A stretch of 49,154 nt of DNA from F1-120-MAGs118 sp013360535. Lineage in GTDB: Bacteria; Planctomycetota; UBA1135; GCA-002686595. Of the stretch, positions 17,616 to 25,052 are shown in pieces; the stretch's first letter is position 1; each line of letters opens with the position of its first letter. A model generated the notes under the pieces. That model was not told the DNA's origin, did no database searches, and saw only the letters and a list, made by a program, of their open reading frames with translations. Location of the stretch: NCBI GenBank assembly GCA_026647215.1, contig JAPKHC010000029.1, positions 1-49,154 on the forward strand. Reading direction: 5' to 3'. A program made the position numbers and the translations under genes.

Positions 17616-18917
17616 TCAGGCGAGCAGCTTCGCGAGCCGCGTGTGCGCCGCGCGCGCGTCGTCGGAGAGCGGCGCGTCGAGCAGGTTCACGCGCTCCTGC
17701 GGATCGTTCGCGAGGTCGTAGAGCGCTTCCTTCGCCTCGCCCGGATCCGCGTCGGGCACGAGGCAGTGCTTCCAGCGTGCATCGCGCACCGCGCGGCGCC
17801 ATGTTTCGGGCTTCGGTGCGATGCCGTAGCTCGGGAACGCGTCGGCGCGCAGGAGCTCGCGCGGCTCGTTCCCCGGCAGTTCGATTCCGAGCAGGTCGGC
17901 CGCAAAACAGCGGGAATCCTGCGCGGAAACGAAGTCGGAGCAGCCGCGCAGGAAGCGCACGGTGGACCACAGGTCGACGGCGCTGACGAGCCGCTCGGTC
18001 GCCCCTTGGGCAACGCCGCGACCCCACGCGAACAGCGGAGTGTGCACACCGACCTCCGCGAGCGAACCCTTGCCTTCGCCGGAGGTGCCGTTGTCGCACA
18101 CGAGCATGACGACGTAATCCGCGGCGATGCCGGCGCGGATCAGCTCGCCCAGCCGCCAGTCGAGGTGCCGGAAGAGGTCGCTGTAGCCGTTGCGGCCGGG
18201 ATAGGTCGCGCCGGGAGGTTCGTTCGCCGGTGGCGGGTTGGTGTGGGGCGCGTGCGCGGCGTTGAAGCTGACGTGGACGAACTCGACGCCGCGGCGCACG
18301 TCCTCGAGCGCCTCGCGCGCGGTCACGTTGGTCGCGAACTCGGTGACCTCGACGTGCTCCGCCGCAGCGCCGCGCTTCACGCGCCCCGCGCTCCACGCGT
18401 AGTAATCGTGGATGTTGCCCTTCGGCCCCGAATACTCGTCGTAGGCGTCGCGCTCGGGCGTGCTCTCGACGACGAGATCGGGCCAGCTCTTGGCGCCCGC
18501 CGACAGGTGCCACTTGCCGCGTTTCGTGCGGCGTCCCGGCATCTGGTGCGTGATCCACGTGCCGCTGGGGCCGTTGAACGGTCCCATCTGGTTCGACGGC
18601 ACGTTGGCGCCGACCGAGTTGCCGGGGCGGAAGGACTCGAGGCCCGTGAGCACTTTCGCGCGGAAAACGCTGCAAACCGGCGCTGACCAGAACGTGCGGT
18701 ACTCGCGTGCGCTCGCGCGCAGGCTGTCGAGCTGCGCTCCGTCGCCGCTCGCGAGGCACTCCTCGAAGAACGGCCAGCCGACGTCGTCGATGTCGACGAG
18801 CAGCACCTTGCGAGCCTCGGGGCGCGACGCGGCGCAGCCGACGAGCTGCGTGGCGGACAACGCCGCCGCCCCGGCGAGGAGCAGCTGGCGGCGGTCGAGC
18901 TCGAGCCGCGCGCCCAT
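17616..18917 (-). CDS. Divergent sulfatase-like protein with an altered formylglycine motif
   Basis: A 433-residue sulfatase-fold protein; the ATG at 18915-18917 gives a twin-Arg-containing signal (RRQLLLAGAAAL) ending in LVGC, so it may be a Tat-exported lipoprotein. Metal-site Asp residues are present (VDIDDVG, 41-47) and GKWHLSAG is intact. The expected C-x-P-x-R reads C82-S-V-F-R, with Val where Pro or Ala is required for efficient formylglycine formation, and the usual GDNG is CDNG. It may therefore be poorly matured, a phosphonate-type relative, or inactive. Its ATG overlaps the upstream methyltransferase stop (TGATG), so the two form an operon. Confidence 0.85.
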   Translation of the reverse strand: MGARLELDRRQLLLAGAAALSATQLVGCAASRPEARKVLLVDIDDVGWPFFEECLASGDGAQLDSLRASAREYRTFWSAPVCSVFRAKVLTGLESFRPGNSVGANVPSNQMGPFNGPSGTWITHQMPGRRTKRGKWHLSAGAKSWPDLVVESTPERDAYDEYSGPKGNIHDYYAWSAGRVKRGAAAEHVEVTEFATNVTAREALEDVRRGVEFVHVSFNAAHAPHTNPPPANEPPGATYPGRNGYSDLFRHLDWRLGELIRAGIAADYVVMLVCDNGTSGEGKGSLAEVGVHTPLFAWGRGVAQGATERLVSAVDLWSTVRFLRGCSDFVSAQDSRCFAADLLGIELPGNEPRELLRADAFPSYGIAPKPETWRRAVRDARWKHCLVPDADPGEAKEALYDLANDPQERVNLLDAPLSDDARAAHTRLAKLLA

Positions 18918-19615
18918 CACGAAAGGCGCGGCTTTTCCGCGTGAATCCAGAGGAATCCGGAGCGGTGCACGGCGCACCACGTGTCCCAGTCGGGGTAACA
19001 CTCGCTCGGGGTGAAGCTCGCGTGCTCGCCGAGGCCGCGCGAGTCGACGATGCGTTCCGTGGAGACCGAAACGAAGCCCGCGCGCTCGAAGGCCTCGCGC
19101 CACTGCGCCTCCGAGAGCCGCAGCATCGGCACGCCGGTCTTCTGCGGCCAGAACTCGGTGCGCGTGTTCTCGGCGTAGTACTCGATCACGACGTCGACGG
19201 CACCGCCGGGGCGCAGCACGCGCTGCAGCTCGGCGAGCGCGGCGGCGAGGTCGGGCGCGTAATAGAGCGCCTCGAGCGAGAAAACGCGGTGAAAACGGCC
19301 CTCGGGCAGGTCGAGGTGCTCGAAGGAGCCGACCACGTAGCGCGCGCGGATCGTGTTGCTGTGCTGGCGCTCGGCCTCGGCGACCATGGCGGGCGAAATG
19401 TCGACGCCCGTGGCCTGCGTGCCCGCCGCGGACTTGGCGAGCAGGCGCGTGGTCCAGCCGGTGCCGCAGCCGAGGTCGAGGATCTGCTCCCCCGGACGAA
19501 TCTTCAGCTTGCCGAGCACCTGCCGCGCGACGTCGCCGTGTTCGGCCTCCATCTCGGCCCCGCGGCCGGCTGCAGCCCAGCGGTCGAAGGTCTCGGCAAG
19601 GATTTCGTGCGTCAT
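18917..19615 (-). CDS. Class I SAM-dependent methyltransferase
   Basis: A 232-residue methyltransferase. The SAM-binding motif I is LDLGCGTGWTTRLL (46-59); motif II (GVDISPAMV) and the post-motif FDRVFSLEALYY-like region (FHRVFSLEALYYAPD) follow, then VLRPGG. Length and motif order fit small-molecule/ubiquinone-type (Methyltransf_11) enzymes; substrate unknown. The ATG at 19613-19615 starts the protein at MTHEILAETFDRWA. Transcribed divergently from another methyltransferase and coupled to the downstream sulfatase-like gene. Confidence 0.88.
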   Translation of the reverse strand: MTHEILAETFDRWAAAGRGAEMEAEHGDVARQVLGKLKIRPGEQILDLGCGTGWTTRLLAKSAAGTQATGVDISPAMVAEAERQHSNTIRARYVVGSFEHLDLPEGRFHRVFSLEALYYAPDLAAALAELQRVLRPGGAVDVVIEYYAENTRTEFWPQKTGVPMLRLSEAQWREAFERAGFVSVSTERIVDSRGLGEHASFTPSECYPDWDTWCAVHRSGFLWIHAEKPRLS

Positions 19616-19649
19616 CGTGCGTCGCGCGAGTGGGGTCCGGCGCTCGGGC

Positions 19650-19659
19650 AGGATACTGT
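19650..19659. promoter_or_regulatory. Overlapping divergent -10-like elements
   Basis: Within the 63-base gap between two divergent methyltransferase genes, the reverse strand reads TATCCT (19655-19650), 34 bases from its gene's start, and the forward strand reads TACTGT (19654-19659), 19 bases from the other start. The two hexamers overlap by two bases, so the promoters could exclude each other. Confidence 0.35.
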
Positions 19660-19678
19660 AGAGCGAAGGCCCCCCGCG

Positions 19679-20512
19679 ATGGATCTCCGCCAGCAGCCCA
19701 AGCGCGCCACGCAGGGCGTCGTCACGTCGCGCGCCAGCCTCCTGCAACGCCTGAACGCGCTGCGCAAGCGCTCGCCGTTCAGCCCGTACTGGATGGAGCG
19801 CAGCTGGCTCCGGCGCGCGATGGAAGGACTTTCCCACCACGCGAGCGGGCGCATGCTCGACGTCGGCTGCGGCGAGCGGCCCTACGCCGAGTTCTTCGAG
19901 TCGCGGGTCGAGCAGTACCTGGGCCTCGAGTACCCGCCGGTCGCCGACAACCTCAACCCCGACGTGTGGAACCAGCCGGAGCTCCTGCGCTCGCTGGTCG
20001 ACGTGTGGGGCGACGCGCAGCGCCTGCCGTTCGCGGACGCGAGCTTCGACACGGTGCTCGCGGCGGAGATGCTCGAGCACATTCCCGCGCCCGACGCGTG
20101 TGTCGCCGAGATCGCGCGTGTCGTCAAGCCGGGCGGGCGTTTCCTGCTGACCGTGCCGCTGATCGCGCCGCTGCACCAGTGGCCGTTCGACTTCTACCGC
20201 TACACGCCCAAGGGCATCGAGGCGATCGTCGAGCGCCACGGGTTCGAGGTCGAGCTCATCACTCCACGCGGCAACTTCGCGTCGGCGACCGGTGCGACTC
20301 TCTCGCACTGGCTCGTGCGCTCGCTGGCGGCCTCGAAGCTGCACCACGACGGCTCGGTCGCGCTCTCGCGCTGGCGAGCGCCGTTCGTGCTGCCGCTGGT
20401 GTTCGTGACGCAGGTGTTCTTCTGGATCTGCGAGCACCTCTCGAACGACACCGCCGCCAGCCTCGGTTACTCGGTCGTCGCGCGGCGCAAGCTCAGCGCT
20501 TCGACGAAGTGA
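19679..20512 (+). CDS. Class I SAM-dependent methyltransferase
   Basis: A 277-residue methyltransferase with motif I MLDVGCGERPYAEFF (59-73), an acidic loop QYLGLEYPP, then LPFADASFDTVLAAEMLEHI and RVVKPGGRFLLTVP. The C-terminal third contains a hydrophobic stretch (VLPLVFVTQVFFWICEHL) that may associate with the membrane. The layout resembles methyltransferases of polysaccharide and glycan clusters, which fits the neighbouring glycosyltransferase and sulfatases. Its 3' end overlaps the convergent glycosyltransferase gene by 20 bases. Confidence 0.87.
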   Translation: MDLRQQPKRATQGVVTSRASLLQRLNALRKRSPFSPYWMERSWLRRAMEGLSHHASGRMLDVGCGERPYAEFFESRVEQYLGLEYPPVADNLNPDVWNQPELLRSLVDVWGDAQRLPFADASFDTVLAAEMLEHIPAPDACVAEIARVVKPGGRFLLTVPLIAPLHQWPFDFYRYTPKGIEAIVERHGFEVELITPRGNFASATGATLSHWLVRSLAASKLHHDGSVALSRWRAPFVLPLVFVTQVFFWICEHLSNDTAASLGYSVVARRKLSASTK

Positions 20513-21680
20513 AGCGCGCCATCAGCTCGTCGAGCGGGCGCAGCGCGACGTCCCAGTCGTAGCGCGCCTCGACGAAGGCGCGGCCGCGTGCGCCGAGCTC
20601 ACGCGCTTGCGTCGGATTCGCGAGCAGCGACACGACGGCGTCGACTTGTTCGTCGATCGTGTTGGCGAGCAGGAAGTCGCGCCCGGCTTCACCTTCGACG
20701 CCTTGTGTCGCCGAAGTCGTGCCGACGACCGGAAGACCCATCGCGAGCGCCTCGAGCACCTTGTTCTGGATGCCACGCGCGATGCGCAGCGGCGCGACGC
20801 TCACGCTCGCGCGCGCCAGCCACTCGCGGGGATCGTCGACGAAACCCGTCACCGTCACGCCCGGTTCGCGCGCCAGCGCCTGCACCTCCGCGGTCGGTCG
20901 CGAGCCGACGATCGAGAGCTTCGCCGCGGGAAAGCGCTCTCTCACACGCGGCAGGATCTCGCGCACGAACCACGTGCAGCCGTCGACGTTCGGCAGGTAG
21001 TCCATCACGCCGACGAACACGAGGTGCCCAGCCTCCGCACGCGCCGGATCGGGTCGGTAGAACGCGAGGTCGACGCCGTTGCGCATCACGAGCGAGCGCG
21101 CGCCGGGGATCTCACGCTCGAAGACCTGCTGCTCGAGCGGTGTGCACAGCACGTTCTCGTCGAAGGAATGCGCGATGCGGCGCTCGAACTCGCGCAGCGT
21201 GCGGTGCTCGCGCCCGTAGACCCAGCTCATCGGCCAGCGCGATCGCTCCGCGTACTGGCGCCACTTGTCGGAATCGAGCTCGGCGAAGTGCATCACGCGC
21301 CGCAGCTTCGTGTGGGGCTCGAGGAACGCGCCCATCGACGACGAGTAGGCGTAACCGACGTCGCAAGAAGGCGCGAGCTCGTCGACGATCCGCTGCAGTT
21401 CCTTCGAACCGTACACGCCGAGCGTCAGCGGCTTCGAGCCCGCGAGCAGCGGCAGAGCGGCGAGTTTCTGCTTGCGCAAATCAAGCGCGACCGTGCGCGT
21501 GGGAAAGCCGAGCCGTCCGAGCTCCTCCGCCGCGCGCCGGTCCTCGTCATCGTGTGCGAACGCGACGATCCGCACGTCGTGGCCCGTGCGGCCGAGGCGC
21601 TCGACGAGCCGCCAGGTCGTGATCTTGTCCCCGCGGTTGGGCGGATAGGGGACTCGCTGCGAAAGGAACAGGACGCGCAC
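20493..21680 (-). CDS. Glycosyltransferase family 4, exosortase/PEP-CTERM-associated type
   Basis: A 395-residue glycosyltransferase. The N-terminus MRVLFLSQRVPYPPNRGDKI and the FAELDSDKWRQYAE segment (about 132-145) match the sugar transferase family associated with PEP-CTERM/EpsH systems (family knowledge: TIGR03087). The C-terminal GT-B half has HLVFVGVMDYLPNVDG, SIVGSRP and the donor-site region LRIARGIQNKVLEALAMGLP. It would transfer a sugar during exopolysaccharide or envelope glycan synthesis. No exosortase gene is in the window. Confidence 0.87.
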   Translation of the reverse strand: MRVLFLSQRVPYPPNRGDKITTWRLVERLGRTGHDVRIVAFAHDDEDRRAAEELGRLGFPTRTVALDLRKQKLAALPLLAGSKPLTLGVYGSKELQRIVDELAPSCDVGYAYSSSMGAFLEPHTKLRRVMHFAELDSDKWRQYAERSRWPMSWVYGREHRTLREFERRIAHSFDENVLCTPLEQQVFEREIPGARSLVMRNGVDLAFYRPDPARAEAGHLVFVGVMDYLPNVDGCTWFVREILPRVRERFPAAKLSIVGSRPTAEVQALAREPGVTVTGFVDDPREWLARASVSVAPLRIARGIQNKVLEALAMGLPVVGTTSATQGVEGEAGRDFLLANTIDEQVDAVVSLLANPTQARELGARGRAFVEARYDWDVALRPLDELMARFTSSKR

Positions 21681-21755
21681 GGGGCCGGAGACGGTAGCGC
21701 ACGGGTCGGGGGGTGTGCATCACCGGATCGGCAAGATGCACCGCCTTCGAGGCGC

Positions 21756-24700
21756 TCAGAAGGGCACTTCGCCGTCGGCGACGTCGATCGGGCGCACGCG
21801 GCTCGTGTCCGGCTCGCGCACGATCTGCGGACCGCCACTGCCGGGTGCGAACTCGCGGTCGAGGCCGCGGCGGCGAATGTCGGCGAGCATCTCCATGTGC
21901 GCGAAGGCCGCGTGCAGGCATTCGTCGGTCGTGCCACGCACGAGCTTCGCGCCCGAGCCCGTCCACGGGTCGTCGCCGCTCTCCTCGAAGCCCGTCGCGA
22001 CCGGCAATTCGCGCAGGAACAGGCGGTGCGCGCCGTGCACGACACGCGGGTCGAGCACGAACACCGCCCCGCGGTCGGTCTCGCGCCGCATCAGGCGGCC
22101 GAAACCCTGCCGGAACTTCGCCAGCGCCCGCGGCAAGTAGACGCGGCGGCGCTGCTCGCTCGCGCCGAGCGCGGCGCACTGCGCGTGGTGGAAACGGTCG
22201 GGCACGCCGTAGGGGAGCTTGGCGATCACGAGGTACTCGAGCGTCTCGCCGGGGAAGTCCGCCCCGTACCAGAACGTGTCGACGCCGAAGAGGATCGAGT
22301 CGACGCGCGCACGGAAGAGCTCGCCGAGCTCCTCCTTCGCGATGCCGGGCATGCCTTGGAAATACAGGGGAATTCCGCGCTGGCGGAAGAAGCCCGCGAG
22401 CTCCTCGCCGGTGCGCCGCGCCTCGTCGGCGTTGGTGAACAGCACGAGCATGCGGCCGCGCGTGCGCTCGCCCAGATGTGCGACGAAGCGCCGCACGTAG
22501 GCTTGGAACTGGTCACGCGTGCGCGCCGGGTCGGGTGCGTCGGAAGGCGCGCACACGACGACGCGGCTGTAGTCGAACGGCGCCTCGGCGTGGAAGGTAT
22601 CGACGAGGCTCGGCTCGCGCTCTTCGTCCTCCAGCGGCTGCGCGGCGCGGTCGAGCCCGAGGTACGCGCGCGCGACGTCGAAGCCGCCGCGCAGCCAGGT
22701 CGTCGCCGAGATCAGCACGCCACTCTCGAGCGCCGGGTAGTACATGCGGCCGAGCAGCTCCTGCGGCAGCAGCACACGCGCGGAAAGCACGTCGTTTCCG
22801 CGGGAATCGGTCTCGACGTCGTAGAAGCGCTCCTTCACGAACGCCGGCTTGCCGTCGGAGGTCGGGATCCAGTTCTGCAGCGCCGTCAGCCATTCGAGCA
22901 TGTCGCCGCGCGCGAGCTCGAGCTGGCGGCGGATGCGCGCGATGCCCCGGGCACGCACCGTGTCGAGCGTGCTCGCGAGCTGCGCGAGCGCAACGTCGAG
23001 CTCCGTCGCGGCCGTCGAAAGCTGCGAGTGCGCACGCACGAGCGCCCGCGCGCCGGCGAGCGCGCGCGGGTCGAGCTCGGGCGTCGCCACCGGATCGATT
23101 CCGCCGACGTACTCGCGCAGGAGCGAGTGTTCGTCGCGCGACTCGCGCTTGCGCCGCTGCTCTTCGCGCCAGTTCTTGAACGTCTCCAGCGCCGTCTCCA
23201 GAGCATCCAGAGCGCCGTTGGCCTCGTGCCATTGCGTCTGGCAGGCCTCCAGCGGTTCCGAGGCCGGTTCGCCGCGCAGCACGAGCTTTTCGAGGCGATC
23301 GAGCGGCGCGCGCGAGTTGTTGCGCTCGGGCTGGCGCAGCGAGCGCAGGAACTCGCGCACCTCGCGCGACGTCACGCTCCAGCTCCACGCATTACCCGCC
23401 TGATCGTGCAGGTGCTCGCACTCGTCGAAGATCACGTGCTTGAAGTACGTCGGCCGGATCAGCGCGAAGGCGTGGTTGGTGATCAGGATGTGCGAGCGCT
23501 CGGCGCGCACGCGCGCGGCCTCGGCGCCGCAGGTCTCGCGATCCTCCTTCGAGCGGCAGCAGCCGACAGCCGAGCGCACCGCACGCACGAGCCCGTCGAG
23601 CTCATTGCGCAGCGCACTTCCCGACCCGGTCGCGAACGCCGGACGCTGCGGGAAACGGTCGAGATCGCCGCTGTCGTCGACGCAGGCGAACACGAACACG
23701 CTCGCCCACGCGAGCCACGTCTCGCCTCCGTCACCCTCCGACGGCACGTGCAGGCGCAGCGCGCGCCAGCAGAGGTAATTCGCGCGGCCCTTGAGCACCG
23801 CCACGCGCGGCAGCTCGAGCACTCCTGCGCGCGACAGCGCCGCGAGGGCCCGCGGAACCTCCTGATCGCTCGCCTGCTCCTGCAGCGCGCGTGTGTAGGT
23901 CGAGATCGCGACGCGCACGTTGTTGCGCACCGACCACAAAATCGCCGGCACGAGGTACGCGAGCGTCTTGCCCGTGCCCGTCGGCGCGTGCACGAGCAGC
24001 AACTTGCGCTGCCCGAGCGTGCGCGCGACCTGCTGCGCGACCTCGTGCTGGCCCTTGCGGTAACTCGGCCGCTCCGCGCTTCCGTGGAAAGCCTGCGGCA
24101 AATGCACGGAGAAAATGTCGTCGACGAGCCCGAGATCGGCCTCGCCCAGCGGCGTCGGCTCGTCGAGCGCGACCGGCACCGTCTCGTGGAGCTTCGCCTC
24201 GGCCGCGACTTGCGCGCAGCGCGGCCGCACACGATCGATCTCGGCGCGCACGAGATCCTCGGCATCTTGCGCATCGCCCTGCAGGAATTCGTCGAGCGCC
24301 CCGTCGCGCAGCGACGCGAACAGCTCGCCCGAAGCCGCGCTCCAGCGGCTGGGCGCATCGACGAGGCGCAACACTCGCGCGAGCCGCGCCGCCGCGTCGA
24401 GGTCGCCCTCCGCAAAACGCGCGTGCGCGACCTTCCAAGCCGCCGCCGCGAGCGTGCGCGCTTCCGGCGCGAGCTCGAGGAAGCCGCCGACGAGCTCGAC
24501 CAGCGCCCGCGCGACTTCCGCGCTCTCGCGCAGCGACTTCGCGCCGCGGCCACGCGCTCGCACGGGATGCACGAGCCGCGCGACCTCGTCCAGCCCGTTG
24601 ACCTCGAAGCCCAGTTCGCCGCCCGCGAGCCGCTCCGCCCACGGCCGGAACGCGTCGATCGACTCGACCACGACGTCGGCGCCGCCGAGAAACGCCGCGA

Positions 24701-24998
24701 GCTCCTTCCACGCCGTTTCCGGTCGCGGCGCGCCTTCGAGCTCGGCCGCGCTCACTCCGTACTCGCGCACCATGCGCGCGCTCGCGGCGTTGTCACCGGG
24801 CTTGGCGAATGGCCGGCAGAGGCGCTCGAAACGCTGCCACTCACCGTCGCGCCGCCGCAGCGCCTCGAGCCGGAACACGCCGTCGAGCGCCGTGTCGGTC
24901 CCCGTGGCCCACAACACGGCAAACGCGACGTCGCCGGCGCCCTCGAGCGCCCACGGCTGCGGTTGCGACCGCTCCTCGCCAAAACCAGAGAACCCCAT
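21756..24998 (-). CDS. DinG/Rad3-like superfamily 2 DNA helicase with degenerate exonuclease domain
   Basis: A 1080-residue XPD/DinG-family helicase. Residues ~1-150 follow the layout of a DnaQ-type 3'-5' exonuclease but lack its acidic catalytic residues. The helicase core has Walker A HAPTGTGKT at about 335-343, a cysteine set between about 395 and 480 (LCWRAL, CVDDSGD, CCRSKEDRETCG) that could ligate the family's 4Fe-4S cluster, a DEAH-box variant DECEH at about 523, and motif VI QGFGRLMRR near 965. It should unwind DNA 5'-3', for example at R-loops or damaged forks. A long, poorly conserved linker (about 150-310) joins the two halves. Confidence 0.87.
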   Translation of the reverse strand: MGFSGFGEERSQPQPWALEGAGDVAFAVLWATGTDTALDGVFRLEALRRRDGEWQRFERLCRPFAKPGDNAASARMVREYGVSAAELEGAPRPETAWKELAAFLGGADVVVESIDAFRPWAERLAGGELGFEVNGLDEVARLVHPVRARGRGAKSLRESAEVARALVELVGGFLELAPEARTLAAAAWKVAHARFAEGDLDAAARLARVLRLVDAPSRWSAASGELFASLRDGALDEFLQGDAQDAEDLVRAEIDRVRPRCAQVAAEAKLHETVPVALDEPTPLGEADLGLVDDIFSVHLPQAFHGSAERPSYRKGQHEVAQQVARTLGQRKLLLVHAPTGTGKTLAYLVPAILWSVRNNVRVAISTYTRALQEQASDQEVPRALAALSRAGVLELPRVAVLKGRANYLCWRALRLHVPSEGDGGETWLAWASVFVFACVDDSGDLDRFPQRPAFATGSGSALRNELDGLVRAVRSAVGCCRSKEDRETCGAEAARVRAERSHILITNHAFALIRPTYFKHVIFDECEHLHDQAGNAWSWSVTSREVREFLRSLRQPERNNSRAPLDRLEKLVLRGEPASEPLEACQTQWHEANGALDALETALETFKNWREEQRRKRESRDEHSLLREYVGGIDPVATPELDPRALAGARALVRAHSQLSTAATELDVALAQLASTLDTVRARGIARIRRQLELARGDMLEWLTALQNWIPTSDGKPAFVKERFYDVETDSRGNDVLSARVLLPQELLGRMYYPALESGVLISATTWLRGGFDVARAYLGLDRAAQPLEDEEREPSLVDTFHAEAPFDYSRVVVCAPSDAPDPARTRDQFQAYVRRFVAHLGERTRGRMLVLFTNADEARRTGEELAGFFRQRGIPLYFQGMPGIAKEELGELFRARVDSILFGVDTFWYGADFPGETLEYLVIAKLPYGVPDRFHHAQCAALGASEQRRRVYLPRALAKFRQGFGRLMRRETDRGAVFVLDPRVVHGAHRLFLRELPVATGFEESGDDPWTGSGAKLVRGTTDECLHAAFAHMEMLADIRRRGLDREFAPGSGGPQIVREPDTSRVRPIDVADGEVPF

Positions 24999-25052
24999 CG
25001 CGGCCGGTCATTCGACCCGCGGCGTGGGGTTCCCGCAATCACGCAGCCGAAC

